A DNA stretch of 64,000 bases from Hippopus hippopus. Lineage: Eukaryota > Mollusca > Bivalvia > Cardiida > Cardiidae. Shown piece by piece: positions 33,828 to 45,242 of the stretch (the first letter of the stretch is position 1; the number at the start of each line of letters is the position of its first letter). Below the pieces are notes generated by a model. That model was given only the letters and a program-made list of their open reading frames with translations, did no database searches and was not told the origin of the DNA. The DNA lies in contig OX328097.1 of NCBI GenBank assembly GCA_946811185.2, positions 58,309,063 to 58,373,062 on the forward strand, read 5' to 3'. A program made the translations under genes and the position numbers.

Positions 33828-33894
33828 TGGTATAGACAAAGATCAGACTGCACAAAATGTGCAGTTTGATCTTGGATCAATACGACCCGATATT
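33828..33894. mobile_element. C hairpin
   Basis: AAAGATCAGACTGCACAAAATG / GTGCAGTTTGATCTTGGATC. Confidence 0.65.
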
Positions 33895-33994
33895 TGGTGA
33901 AATGTTTTCGCCTACGCAGCTTTTAATCTTATATATTTCGTTTAGAAAGCGTTCCTAGAATTTACTGAATAGTTTAAATGTTTTACTTTTATAT

Positions 33995-34217
33995 GAGCTC
34001 CTCTCTGGAAAAAGGTGGCTTAATACTACATCCCAATACATTATAACGAGCAAATCGTCTCATAATATGGATCCATGAGGTAGAATGAACCTTTGACATA
34101 CATAAAATTTAGTAGAAGCTAAATGTTTCGATCTATGTCAGCCTGCGCGGACTGCGCAGGCTGACATGGGTCGATACTTTTCGCAGATGTAGATCTATTA
34201 ACCTTTTCACAGAGCAC
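33995..34217 (-). mobile_element. A element
   Basis: GAGCTCCTCTCTGG to CAGAGCAC; core CAGCCTGCGCGGACTGCGC is perfect. Confidence 0.72.
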
Positions 34218-34481
34218 AATATCATATATAATTGTTGTTATATAATTACTCATAGATTGTCAATGCAAATATAAGTTAATTGTAATGTACATTTCCAAAT
34301 GGTGCTGATTTCATATTACTGTGTTTCACGTATATTATATAACTGTGTAATTATATTATAATAATAAACTCGTTGTTTCCTGAAAACTGGAAATGCATTC
34401 TCCTTTTGTCTGTTGTTTAGTTATTAGATTTATTTAGAAGTTAAACATTTTCAGGCTATGGGCAAGAACAGGGACTCTCGT

Positions 34482-34545
34482 GAATGGCATAGATCAAGAT
34501 TAGACACGTCGGATCGTGCAGTCTGATCCTAGATCTACAGTATAG
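34482..34545. mobile_element. C hairpin, diverged
   Basis: TGGCATAGATCAAGATTAG / GTGCAGTCTGATCCTAGATC. Confidence 0.55.
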
Positions 34546-35074
34546 TTGGGGGTAAAAAAACTAAAGGATGTTAGTTATAAGTTACCGTTAACATAACAAA
34601 AAAGAAATACTCTGTATTATTTTATGTTGATTAAGAGGTCACGTCTCGCTCACACTTTTTGTCTAGCAGTAAAACACAGCGGCAAGAGGAGAAATTTCTC
34701 CTTTTGTCACAACGTTGTTACTTGTATTTATAATGCTGCAAATTCGTTTTAGGAGGAAATGGGTTTAGCTCAATGTTTTAAAACTAAAGGATGCTAATTA
34801 TAAGCCTTACCATTTCGGCAGTTTAAAATTATATCTTTTGAACATTGTGTAATGATTCAGAGAGAATCGGCGTCTCGTTAATTATACTTTTACGTGCAAT
34901 TTACAACGATCGATTGATGTATGGTTCACATCTAATCTAATTTTAAGCTGTGCACATAACACTGTCTTACATGCGAGGGAAACTTTTTGCCTCCGATCTG
35001 TTTTACCCCATAGACTTCTAAAACCTTTCAAATCAGACGTGTTTATTTAATTAGTGTTTAATACCGTTTGCAAC

Positions 35075-35165
35075 TGTGAATTTCTACATATGTTGTGGCG
35101 ACCGGTGCACCTATCCATGCGTTACTAAAGTTCCTATGTGCCAACATGCTAACCAGCACTTTTTT
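35075..35165 (-). mobile_element. SINE tail fragment
   Basis: GTGCACCTATCCATGCG and GGCGACC on the plus strand are the inverse of the AGGCATGGATAGGTGCAC segment. Confidence 0.5.
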
Positions 35166-35298
35166 TTCCAAGCAACTGACTCCTTTTCTAAGTGAACAAA
35201 ATCAATATTATGTTTAGCGGTTAGAGAGGAAGCAATCCTTTGAATATTCCCGTGGAAAACTTGGAATTTGTACATTTAGATAAAGCTGGAAGAATTTT

Positions 35299-35462
35299 AA
35301 CTCTTTCCCATACAACATCGAGTTTTAACGACCCTGATAGGGAAGGCTTTTGAAAGTGTTGTGGTAGGAGAAGGAGAAAATGCTGGTAACCATCACTTTC
35401 TCCTTTTCCTACAATATTTTTTACAATTTCACAGACGAATCCCATGATTTGAAAATAGTTTA
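35299..35462 (-). mobile_element. D element
   Basis: TTAACTCTTTCCCATACAAC; hairpin GTGTTGTGGTAGGAG / CTCCTTTTCCTACAATA; right side truncated. Confidence 0.7.
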
Positions 35463-35805
35463 GCAAATCCAAAAAATGTGTTGTACATGTACTTTGAAAT
35501 CTAAAACAATCTTGAGAATTTGACTAAAAAAAATACTCTTTAAAACGGTTGGTGAATAATCTGAGGTGACCACTTAGGCAATTGCCTCTTTTTTTCACAT
35601 TGTTTTGCGTAATGTTAAAATGTGATTTCTTATAATCAGATACGTTTTCAAGATTAGATGTTACATCAGCTCATCGTTGGCAATAAAGTCGTTGCTGCTG
35701 AAAATGGTATTACTAAACTTACACGCAGACTGTACTGTAATAAGTTACAGGATAACTCATGAGAAATATTAAAGTACTATTCAGTGCAAGAAAAGCATTA
35801 TATAT

Positions 35806-36065
35806 GTGCCATGCCCTGTGAAAAGTGGGCTCAATGCATCTGCGAAAAGTATCGATCCAGGTCAGCCTGCGCAGTCCGCGCAGGCTGACCTGGACCGAAA
35901 CTTTTCGCTGTTGATCAATTTTCTGTATGTCCAAGGACCAGTCTACCATATGATTAATTCGGTTGTTAAAAAAAGTGGCTACCATGGATTCATAATTATT
36001 TTATGGATTAACTAAGCGCCCCGGAGTATCGATTTTAGGGCAGCAACCTTTGTATAACGGTGACA
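35806..36065 (+). mobile_element. A element, right end eroded
   Basis: GTGCCATGCCCTGTG with a perfect core, fading out at TATAACGGTGACAT. Confidence 0.72.
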
Positions 36066-37255
36066 TAAATTGGCAGACAGACAGGCCTGAGGAGGCCCGT
36101 AGAATAAACATGTCCACGTTTTTTACCAATCAAATATTACTTTTTATTCATCTGAGACTAACACGAAGAAGTAGGTTAAAAGAAAAAAATTAAACGGCTT
36201 CGCAGATAAAGAAGAATAAAATCGAACATGGAAAGAGGAGGGTAGACCTAAAGGTAGTTAAAAGAAAATGAGTGTTGTTGGAATTCTTTGCAACCCAAAA
36301 ACGCGGAAAACAAAACACACTGCACTTAATTCTGAAGAGCACACAAGCAGAAATACAGAATGCAGAAAAACACCTTGAGTTATTGGCATAGTGCACGAAC
36401 ATTCAAGACGTTCTGGTATTTCCTTGACGGTTTCTATCTCCTATGATTACCCATTACCATAAATTTTGTTTCGTGCTTTCTAAAAGTTTTGGTAAAAATA
36501 CATGTATACAAAAAGACAAATCGTAAAACGACAGAAAGGTGCAAAGCCTCGGTGAGCAGGAACCGACGTTGAATTTGCGAGCCGTGTAGATCAATATCAA
36601 ACTGCACAGAACGTTCAACACTGTCCGTATCTTTGAATCAAAGTCTGATCGAAACAACCTTGAAATAGCATCATTTCGAATATTTTTGCTAACCAAATGG
36701 GTCATAAATTAATTTTTTACTGATTAAATGAGTTATCATATAAAAGGTTTTGAAAACAGAGCGCTTGTTTGTATCAAGAAATTTGCTCCTTTTCCATGAC
36801 ACTCCGAAACTAGTCACGTGTCGAGGGTAGGGGACAAAGAAGCATAATACATGTTTATTATACTTGTAAGGGTGCACGGAATTGATATTTGTCACGTAAT
36901 CAGTGAAATTCATTGCAGACGTCTCTTTCAGGTGACGCTAGAAACTGTGGTATCACTTTCGGCCGAAAATAAAATTCGAAAAATAACAACTAATTTTAGG
37001 AAAGACTAAGTGCAAGTTTTAACCCATTTGTATAACAACTGTTATAGAAAGATAGAAGCTGAGCAATCTACATGTATATTGATGAGGGTTCAAGACGACC
37101 CCCTTCTAAACATAAAATAATCGAGTACTCATGCCAAGGTTTGGGTTATTCCGAACTTTGAACACGGCTGACATCCTACCCCTACACTACTGTTTCCATC
37201 GTTTTAAAGGAGATATCAGGAAAACAATGTGATGGGTGGAAAACTGCTCCCAATG
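36066..37255. other. Gene-free stretch
   Basis: Purine-rich segment 36170-36280 and one C relic (36577-36632); nothing else is recognised. Confidence 0.4.
36577..36632. mobile_element. C relic
   Basis: CCGTGTAGATCAATATCAAAC then GAACGTTCAACACTGTCCG; the right arm is mostly lost. Confidence 0.5.
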
Positions 37256-37445
37256 AACGGCATTATAAATATGGCAAAACTGAATTAAAAAAAGAAAATA
37301 TTGCAACGTACTGAATCTTGAGGTAGTATGGTCCTCAGACATGCAAAAAATTTACAAAAAGTAAAAGAGTTTAACGCATGTCAGCCTGCACATGGATCGA
37401 TACTTTTTGCAGTTGCGTTAAACTCCCTTTTTACAGAACATGGCT
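37256..37445 (-). mobile_element. A element relic
   Basis: Keeps TGAGGTAG, the segment GTCAGCCTGCACATGGATCG (palindrome collapsed) and the end CAGAACATGGCT. Confidence 0.55.
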
Positions 37446-37534
37446 AAGATAAATTTCTCTCTGAAAACGTCAAGATACTGGACTGTAAATGGATAACTTT
37501 AGGACTAAATCAGTTAAATCAATCAATGAACTAA

Positions 37535-37772
37535 TCAATCAATCGATCCATTTATCCATCCATCTACCCACCTAGCCAGCCACATATCCATTCATCCATC
37601 CTTCCATCCATCCATCCATCCAACCATCAATCCATCCATCCACCCAGCCACCCACCCTCGCACCCATCCATCTATCCACCCGACTACCCACCCGCGCATC
37701 CATCCATCTACAACTGAATGAATGAATGAATGAATATATGAATGAATGAATGAATGAATGAATGAATGAAGT
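37535..37772 (+). repeat. CATC minisatellite followed by a TGAA array
   Basis: Imperfect CCATC(CATC)n at 37535-37710, then (TGAA)n at 37715-37772. Confidence 0.9.
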
Positions 37773-38004
37773 CAAAGTTTATATACGTGAAGACCCCACA
37801 TACATAACACCCAGCCCGAGAGAAAGTTAATGGAAGAGAAATAGAGAAGTTTATTATTCGATTGTCTGTAGAGGAGCCAGATATAATGTTTTCGATTCCT
37901 AAAATCATTGACACCAGTTCCAGTTTATGGCCTCGTAACACGCAATTATAGAGATCTGCTTTTAGCTGCAATGTTGTTCGTCGTACTTTTAGCCGTCATA
38001 TAGT

Positions 38005-38300
38005 CGAGCCCCCAGTAGTTCAGTCGGTAGCGTACAGGACCTGAGAACAGGGGGTTACTGGTTCGATTCCCTGCTTGGCCAAATTTCTTTCTGAGGGTTG
38101 ATGAGTCATTACTACAGGATTCATTTCTCTCTCACCGCTGATCATTGTTTCGACGATGTTTATATGGGAAAGCAGCCAGTGGCTTGGAAACAATATTGTG
38201 CGTAGTACTGGTAAAAGGAACTCCAGGAAAGCCTGGAAATGTGTACTGACCGCCCCGATATAACTGAAATAATTTTGAAAAGGTAAAATACCATTCATTC
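38005..38300 (+). mobile_element. tRNA-derived SINE with the CACTGATCATT-type body
   Basis: CAGTAGTTCAGTCGGTAGCG (A box), ACTGGTTCGATTCCC (B box), CGCTGATCATTGTTTCG, AGGAAAGCCTGG. Confidence 0.77.
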
Positions 38301-38352
38301 AGTCATAGCCGTCGTGTAAATCTGGGGGTGTCATGGTTGTCCAAGAGCAGCG

Positions 38353-38536
38353 TCCTGATTCACCAATCATCCCTACTGAGAACGTTCTTTGTCTTAGTCG
38401 CCAGAATTTTCTACATTTAAAAGTAACAAAACTTCTGATTGGCTAAACCATTTAGTTCAGCCAATCAGAGGTATTGTTGCTTTCAAATTCAGAAAATATT
38501 GGAAAATAAAACGTTAAAAATGATTGGTGAATACGG
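38353..38536. mobile_element. E element, full length
   Basis: CCTGATTCACCAATCATCC to GATTGGTGAATACGGACCC; inverted CTTCTGATTGGCTAAACC / AGCCAATCAGAGG. Confidence 0.75.
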
Positions 38537-38538
38537 AC

Positions 38539-38690
38539 CCTTGAGTAAATAGGCCTTTTGAAGACATTGTGGAAAAAGGAGAAAATGCTGGTAACCAGCA
38601 TTTTTTCCTATTTCCACACTGTTTTCAACCCTGTCTATGAAATATTCCATTATTGAGCCCCATTTTACTTGTCGTCTCCAAAAAAAAAAA
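38539..38690 (-). mobile_element. D element, left end lost
   Basis: GCCTTTTGAAGACATTGTGG / CCACACTGTTTTCAACC, then TTGTCGTCTCC; directly follows an E element. Confidence 0.68.
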
Positions 38691-38757
38691 ATGGAATTTG
38701 GACAATGGCAGACTACAGAGAATTGACACCACTAACTTTTGAAGAAATCATGTAAGG

Positions 38758-39118
38758 ACCGTATTCAACAATGCATATTAAATGCATTTCAACTCTACTT
38801 CTCAAGAATTTCCTAATTTTAAAGTAACGATAACTTCTGTTTGACTTCGCCAAAAAGCAGCTCTCTGTGAAATTGGCATTTAATGCAACTTCGCACTGCT
38901 TTATACCACGAAAGTCGCTACATAATCTGAATCTACCAAGTCTAAGAACCGGCTGAATCATGAGAGAGAATGGTCCCATGACATGCAGAAAATTTACCAT
39001 TAGCAAAAGGTTTCTGCGCAGGCTGACATGAGCACGATTCAAATGGTTTAGCTAGCCGACCGGAAATTGTGTTACTTTCCAAATAAAGAATTTAATTAGG
39101 AAACTATTTTAAAATGGC
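38758..39118. mobile_element. E element split by an A element
   Basis: GGACCGTATTCAACAATGC ... TTCTGTTTGACTTCGCC, then A sequence (38858-39033), then CAAATGGTTTAGCTAGCC and AATGGCTGAATCC. Confidence 0.62.
38858..39033 (-). mobile_element. A element nested inside an E element
   Basis: Left end CAGCTCTCTGTGAAA; truncated within the palindrome (TGCGCAGGCTGACATG). E-type sequence continues on both sides. Confidence 0.65.
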
Positions 39119-39136
39119 TGAATCCCCTTAGGATCT

Positions 39137-39352
39137 AGCCTTTAGCCTGCTAAGCGCGACTTAAGGACCTTTTGCGGACAGCGTAGATCAAGATCAGACT
39201 GCACAGAACGTGCAGTCTGATCTTTGATCTACACTGTCCGATAAGAAGATATTTTTTTTCCAAAAAGAATCCTATGAAATAGCAAAGTTTGGGTTTTTAT
39301 TATCGGTTTGAAAGTTTTATTTCACTAACATGTATTTAGCAGGATAATGATT
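39137..39352 (+). mobile_element. C element, full length
   Basis: TAGCCTTTAGCCTGCTAAGCG to TTTAGCAGGATAATGATTA; hairpin perfect over GCGTAGATCAAGATCAGAC. It follows the E element end by about 20 bp. Confidence 0.83.
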
Positions 39353-39803
39353 AGTTCTCGTCTTAGATAAAAGATATTTTGACAACACATAATTGGAATT
39401 TTCAGCAGTCAGAAAATGTTTATTTCCGAATGATTTGACTCCCAAAGAGCCCTGAATGATGTATAACTGCCTGGAAACGGCTATTAAAGCTTGGAGACAG
39501 ATCTATTTCTGTATATGTATCTCTGTAAAGCAGTATATGTAAAGATATATCACTGGAGTGCATTTTCTTGAATGATTTATTAGATTCTGGTCTAAGGTTA
39601 GCGTGACTGTAGAGTTTCTAGCCCTTTTCTCCGTAGTTTCGAATTTTCATTCTTGATTTGGTATGCAGCAAATCTATACCGATAGAAATAACCTGGTAAT
39701 CTTCGGGAATAGTGGAGAAATGCAAAGTGATTTTTGAACAATCTGTGACAATAAAAGTGAAATCTCGAATTATAATAACATATAATGAATATATGAATAT
39801 GTC

Positions 39804-39948
39804 AGTAAATCTTTACCAGACGGCAAATTTTAAGATTAGGGCATATTGAAAACATGACAAGCATCTCCCATTTCTTCAACCATGTTTTCAAAAGCTTTCG
39901 GGGTCATTAAAATATGGTTGTGTTTTTTTTTTTCCTTAAGGGTTTACG
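39804..39948 (+). mobile_element. D relic
   Basis: AATCTTTACCAGACGGC; one hairpin arm missing; ends TTTTCCTTAAGGGTTTAC. Confidence 0.5.
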
Positions 39949-40025
39949 AAAATAAGGTTTGGTCATACGAGAGTCAGCACTGCTTCTTGGTTTTCATCAG
40001 AAAAATAGCATTCTAACGTCCTTGT

Positions 40026-40255
40026 TTAACCCTTTACCACACGGCAAAATTTAAGACCTATCCAAATTGAAAGCATTTGCAGACGACAATTTCATAGTGG
40101 CTCAAATGACGCAACTTTCCTTTGATAGGGTAGAAAACTTTGTGGGAAAAAGGAGAAAATGCTGGTTACCAGCATTTTCTCCTTTTCCCACAATGTTTTC
40201 AAAAGGCGTCTTCTTCAGGGGCGTTAAAAGGCGTCATTGTGTGGTAAAGGGTTAA
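40026..40255 (+). mobile_element. D element, best preserved copy
   Basis: TTAACCCTTTACCACAC and GTGTGGTAAAGGGTTAA are exact 17-bp TIRs. The central hairpin around GCTGGTTACCAGC is nearly perfect. Confidence 0.88.
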
Positions 40256-40304
40256 GGACTGCTGGGATGACTAAATACGAACTTCTTCTACTTCAGGCAC
40301 ATAA

Positions 40305-40384
40305 CGAAACGATACAGAAAAACTTATGGGAAAATGAGAAAATGCTGGTTACCAGCATTTTCTCCTTTTCCCAAAATGTTTTCG
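40305..40384. mobile_element. D hairpin only
   Basis: AACTTATGGGAAAATGAG / CTCCTTTTCCCAAAATG around GCTGGTTACCAGC. Confidence 0.68.
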
Positions 40385-40524
40385 ATTTTGAATACTCTTG
40401 TTATTTGAACTGGGTAGACATTTTGTATCTTCTTGTTTTCGAATAAAAAGGGTTTTAGATTTATCTAGTTTTATAACGTTTGAAAACTGCATATGGTAGT
40501 TGAAATGATTGGGGGGGGGGGGTT

Positions 40525-40680
40525 GCTTCGTCATAGAAAGGGTAAATATTATTGTGGAAATAGGAGAAAATGTTTGTTACTAGGGTTTCTACCTTTCCCT
40601 CAATGTTTTCAAAATTCAAAAGCCTTTTACACCGCGATAAACAGTAAAATCCATATAGCGGGCAGTCTAAGAGTTAATCA
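40525..40680 (+). mobile_element. D element, degraded
   Basis: GGTAAATATTATTGTGG / CTTTCCCTCAATGTTTTC; loop changed (TTTGTTACTAGGG). Confidence 0.55.
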
Positions 40681-40751
40681 ATAGTTAGGTATCACCTACT
40701 TAGACCTCTACACAATTAATGAAGTAAAAGCCCGAAAAGAACTGCAATTCG

Positions 40752-41030
40752 ACCTACTGGCTATACTGTAAAAAGAAGAAAACTAAAGTGGTTTGGCCAT
40801 GTAACCCAGTCCAAGGGACTGGCCAAGACCTTTGTACAAAGCACTGTGCACGGTTCAAGACGAAGGGGCAGACAAAATAAACGTTGGTAGGACAACATCA
40901 AGGAGCGAACCGGTCTTGAGATGAACGAAGCAAACTGAAGAGCAGAGAGCATCGAAAACTGGAGGAAAACTTGCTGCTACCTCTCACATAGCGCATCCCA
41001 CGGTTCTAGCCACTACAGGAGAAGTATAGG
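40752..41030 (+). pseudogene. Non-LTR retrotransposon relic (3' end of the RT ORF)
   Basis: The frame beginning KRRKLKWFGHV matches the well-known RKLxWFGHVxR segment that follows the reverse transcriptase domain in many LINEs. It continues GSRRRGRQNKRW, then a TAG, DNIKERTGLEM, then a TGA, AESIENWRK. Two stops and no RT core upstream mark it as a dead 5'-truncated fragment. Confidence 0.6.
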
Positions 41031-41573
41031 TATAAAGAATTAACGATCTTATTTATTACATTCGTCTGTTTGTTTAAATGGTGTTTTATGACCACTTTCA
41101 ACAACGTTTGTACCATATCACTGTGACAGTTCATTTATTCCTGCGATTCCTTTGTGTTAGCAATATAGCTCTGCACGGCTTTGTCCCATGCGACCGTAGC
41201 CGCCGGCAACGACCGGATCAGTGACCCCATCACTGAAATTAAAACACCTGGCCACTTTCAGCATCCTCGAAATAAAATCGACGGCTCAAAATACAATCCA
41301 CTGAAACCGAGAAAGAATTTCTAAAGCTGTCTTCATTCAACTGAGCTTTTGAATGCTTTATTCGTGCACAGGTACTTGATTGTCTCAAGCTATTGCCAGG
41401 TATTTGATATGTAGAAAATAGTACAAATGGAATGGTATCCAGGCAACAAAAAAAAATAAGAATCGGTTTTATAAATAGGTTCATTAGCAATGCAGGAATG
41501 ATGTAAACAGGAACACTAATATTTCTAGAATTACTTCTAGTTATATACAGGAATAAAGACATCATGCTTTTAA

Positions 41574-41792
41574 CATTTTACTAAACTACAAATTCTTGAC
41601 TCTTCCAAATTCAAAGCTTCTGCAGAGGAATTTCGAAAGGGATATAAATGCACTGAAGTTCTTGGACAGGGTACAAAGCAATGTGGGAAAGGGAGAAAAT
41701 GCTGGTTACCAGCATTTTTTCTTTTTCCCCGCTATGTTTTAAAATGTTTTCTCCTTCAGCGTCGTTAAAAGTCGTGATTGTGTTAAAATGAG
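41574..41792 (+). mobile_element. D element
   Basis: TTTTACTAAACTACAAATTC to TTGTGTTAAAATGAG; hairpin intact. Confidence 0.72.
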
Positions 41793-41845
41793 TTTGAATT
41801 CGAATAATTTTAGACGTAAGCATAAAACATGATAAATGTTTTTGC

Positions 41846-41916
41846 GTACAGTGCAGATCAAGATCAGACTTCACAAAACATGTAGCGCAATCGATGATCT
41901 ACACTTTGAGATAGGT
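41846..41916. mobile_element. C hairpin, diverged
   Basis: ACAGTGCAGATCAAGATCAG / TAGCGCAATCGATGATCTAC. Confidence 0.5.
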
Positions 41917-42008
41917 ATTAACCTTTAGAGCGTCAAATAAACCAGTCTAGAAATAAAGCCAAAATAATTGCAGTTTCAAAGCTATCCGTATCCAGAGAGT
42001 GTCAGCAA

Positions 42009-42078
42009 AGCGGACAGTGTTGGTCAAAGATCAGACTGCACTTTTTTTGCAGTCTGATCTTGATCTACACTGGCCGCA
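42009..42078. mobile_element. C hairpin
   Basis: GCGGACAGTGTTGGTCAAAG / TGATCTTGATCTACACTGGC; a T-run forms the loop. Confidence 0.65.
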
Positions 42079-42288
42079 AAGGCAGTTAAAGTCGTAAAAG
42101 GCGCTTTAAGGGTTACAGAAATCCAGGTCAAAAGAGGTTTGGTACTCTGTTTTCAGTGGGTTTTGCCTGCTGCCTGGAAGTAGTGGCTGAAGACCTAAGA
42201 ACGATAACTTTTTTTTATACCGTATCCAATAAATATATTATCGCCCTTGGAAGTTACCCGGTGCAGCTCATGTCCTGCTCAGGTAGAC

Positions 42289-42602
42289 CAGCCCGCATAG
42301 CTTAATTGCTAGAGCCTAGGACTCGTGAACGTGATGTTTCGGGTCACTTGAGGGTGTGGGTTCGATTCCCACGGATGGCCATCTAAAATCACTAATAGTC
42401 TGTCGGATGAGACGTTAAACAGAGGTCCCGTGTGACGGTGCTATACACCGGGCACGTTAAAGAACCAGGCGTAACTTAAAATGGGTTTCGTCCTGTATCT
42501 GCACTATCCCCCGTGATAAGACTAACAGCCTTCAAGAGGGGGGGCGGGGCGTCGCCCATATGGGCAACCGGTGACGACGATAAATAAACGCAAATTTTAT
42601 CA
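42289..42602 (+). mobile_element. tRNA-derived SINE, same family as 8748-9052
   Basis: CCCGCATAGCTTAATTGC, GTGGGTTCGATTCCCACG, GGCACGTTAAAGAACCAGG, GCGTCGCCCATATGGG. Confidence 0.78.
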
Positions 42603-42749
42603 ACCCTGCCCAGTGGAGTGTCTTATAAAAAACCATCTTGTTAGAAAATCTGTTTCCAGGATCGATCCTCAATTTCAAGCGGCAATATATCCAGATGGTC
42701 GCATACAAATTTTCTAGGTACAAATTGTCTTTTTTATCCAACACTGCTA

Positions 42750-42868
42750 GGCATATTTTATGGTGCAAAATTTGTTAAACAATTTTGTTAAGAAATACAA
42801 ACTTCTTTTCAAAAAGTTTGTATTTTTCAACAAAATAGGCTAACAAAATTTGCAGCATAAAATTCACT
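42750..42868. repeat. AT-rich inverted repeat
   Basis: TTTTATGGTGCAAAATTTGTTA and AGAAATACAAACTT recur inverted as AAGTTTGTATTTTTC and TAACAAAATTTGCAGCATAAAA, making an imperfect hairpin with arms of about 50 bp immediately after the SINE at 42289. Confidence 0.6.
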
Positions 42869-42944
42869 TCAACGGATCAGTTTTCATAATAGACTAAAAT
42901 AAACCGGTTAAAGTTGTTCTAGTATTTGTTGATGGATTGTATGG

Positions 42945-43222
42945 TGTTGAACGCCGTTTTGAAAATTATTTCATTTATATCGCGGCGGCCAGTGCACCTA
43001 TCCATGCTTTTCTGGTGTTTCTTTTACCAGTACTACGCACAATATTTTTTCCAAGCCACTGGCTGCTTCCCAACATAGCCATCGTCGAAACAATGATCAG
43101 TGGTGAGAGAGGAATGAATCCTGTTGCCATGACTATCACAAATCCTCGGAAAGAAATTGGCCGAGCCGGGGAGCAAGTCAGAGACCCCCTGTTCTTGAGT
43201 CTTGTATTCTACTGGGGCTTTG
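42945..43222 (-). mobile_element. SINE, same family as 38005-38300
   Basis: Plus strand shows GCGGCCAGTGCACCTATCC, ACAATGATCAGTGGTGAG and GGATTCA-type sequence inverted. Confidence 0.75.
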
Positions 43223-43253
43223 TATGGAAGTAATAAAATTGTGGTTCTTCAGT

Positions 43254-43506
43254 AAAGTGTCTTATCATGTTTTCAACGCCACATCCTTCGTCGTCTGTGG
43301 CTGCGCAGTTGCTAGCGGACGTCACGCAGTAGGCTGGTTTTATGTTCACGGGTCTCCTGACTACGTCGTCCGTTTGCGATTTGCGTGTCCGTTTATCATA
43401 ACCGGAATCTCTTTTCCATATATACGAACCGACCACGCGATCTGTGTTAAGAAACTGGATCCTGAACAGCAAACGTGTCAGATGAAACAGAATACAGTTT
43501 GTTGTT
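43254..43506 (+). other. Unidentified Cys-rich open segment, candidate terminal exon
   Basis: After gtggttcttcag an 84-codon frame stays open to TAA. It has seven Cys (VVCGC, FAC, AIC, QTC, VCC) and segments such as VGWFYVHGSPDYVVRLRF and ITGISFPYIRTD. GC and CpG content are clearly above the flanks. The opposite strand is also open, so the direction is uncertain. I recognise no family. It abuts an inverted SINE (42945-43222). Confidence 0.3.
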
Positions 43507-43638
43507 AATGGCTGGTGCCATGTATTTTAGATATAGAAATCAAAACCAAAACACACAGATGATGGGTGAGGAGTATAATTAATAAGGAACTGAAACGACT
43601 ATGCCACATAGATCTATTACCGTCTAGTACGCGAACTA

Positions 43639-43847
43639 GAACCCTTAGGCTGCTAAGCGCGACTCACTGACCTTTTGCGGACAGTGTAGATCAAGATCAG
43701 ACTGCACAGAACGTGCAGTCTGATCATAGATCTACACTGTCCGATATGGATATTTTTCTCCCAAAATAAATTTGAAATGGGATCAACTGGATTTTTTTTA
43801 ATATCGACTTGAAAACTTCATTAAAGTTATTTAGCAGGTTAAGCGTT
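43639..43847 (+). mobile_element. C element, full length
   Basis: GAACCCTTAGGCTGCTAAG to TTTAGCAGGTTAAGCGTT; long perfect arms around ACAGAACG. Confidence 0.83.
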
Positions 43848-44124
43848 CAATGATGAAGACTTTCCATTTTTCCTCAGACTGAAACATGCCGTCGTTCTAG
43901 AATGTGTTCAAGTCGAAATTACAAGAAGATCGACCACAAGAGAGTCAGTAAGTGCAAAAAGGTCTCATTTTTGCTAGAAATGCCTTCCGATATCCGTTGC
44001 GATGATAAAGAACGCTGCGTGTGGCAAGCTTTTTTGTAGCAATCGGACTGTCGCATTGATGTACAAAGCAGTCGGATACATGGAAAATTCATATTGAAAG
44101 TAATATGGTTCAAACTTGACAAGG

Positions 44125-44325
44125 AAAATCGAACTGTCGCAAATGGACAGCGTTGTCGAATGCAGCTCGTGGAAACAGTGGCCTCATAGTAGTGAGGTGG
44201 AGCTTGGTCCTAGCGCTCTTTGCGAATGGATTTATGATCGATATTGTTTAAGCCCTGGTCCTCCGAGGAGGACGGGCATTTCAGAAAATGGTGTCGCTCG
44301 AGTGTTACAGGAGCAACATCCTTAG
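44125..44325 (+). other. Unidentified open segment
   Basis: An open frame with balanced codon use ends in TAG. It includes ECSSWKQWPHSSEVELGPS and SPGPPRRTGISENGVARVL. It is richer in GC than its surroundings. No family is recognised and no convincing acceptor is visible. It may be a fragment of an old gene or of a transposon. Confidence 0.2.
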
Positions 44326-44587
44326 TTTGAAAACATTGTGACCGTGATTGCACGGTCATAGGAAAAGGACAGAACAGGAGGAACCATCGTTATATATAAT
44401 TTACTTATAAAACAATGTAAATGGTTCTTTTTAACAGAAATTCATTTTATTTCGTTAATTTTTGAGTTTAAATTAATTAAAAATACAAGTTAAAAGCTGT
44501 CAGCATCTTTTTTTAGCATTATATTAAAGATTGTGCTTTTCTACCGTCATTTTGTAACAATTATTAAAGGGAGGTAATTGTAAGAAT

Positions 44588-44790
44588 TATGCCATAAGCT
44601 AGAAAAGACAAAACTTCAGACTTGTTCATATATGGGAGCAATTACAGACGATAAAATCAATGTTGTTCAAATGATGGTAGAACTCAGTGAAAGGGTAGAA
44701 AACAATGTGGGGAAAACAGAAAATGCAAATTACCAGCACTTTCCTTTTTTCCAACGATGTTTCGAGAGCATTCTTCCACAGGGTTGATGG
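44588..44790 (+). mobile_element. D element
   Basis: AAAACTTCAGACTTG; hairpin GTGGGGAAAACAG / CTTTTTTCCAACGATG. Confidence 0.65.
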
Positions 44791-44877
44791 AGAATCATGT
44801 GTTCAACAACGAAGTTGTATGTAAGAATCGTTTATAAATAGATCTAGTGTTTCAATTCAGGAATAGATCCCATAACT

Positions 44878-45147
44878 GAGCCATTTTCTGATAAAACGAG
44901 GGCATCTCCGTGGTGCATTATACCAAGCAAGTAATCATATCCTTATTATGGATCCATAAAATCCATATTGTCTAACATTATCTCGAACAAACGCCTAAAT
45001 CATGAGTTAAAATGGTCCTTAAAATTGCAGAAAATTGACCTTTAACAAAACGTTTCGACTCATGTCAGCCTGCGCGGACTGCGCAGGATGACTTGAGTCG
45101 AGACGTCCAGCTTATTTATTAAGTCCCCTTTTCACAGAGCATGGCTC
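44878..45147 (-). mobile_element. A element, full length
   Basis: GAGCCATTTTCTG to CAGAGCATGGCTC; core GCCTGCGCGGACTGCGCAGG. Confidence 0.8.
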
Positions 45148-45242
45148 AGTTTACTTTACGATTCCTGTTCAAACCGCGACGCATATTCGTATTCTGAATC
45201 TGTAGTGCGCTGTATGAATAGAATTAGCTCTGGGCTATAATT

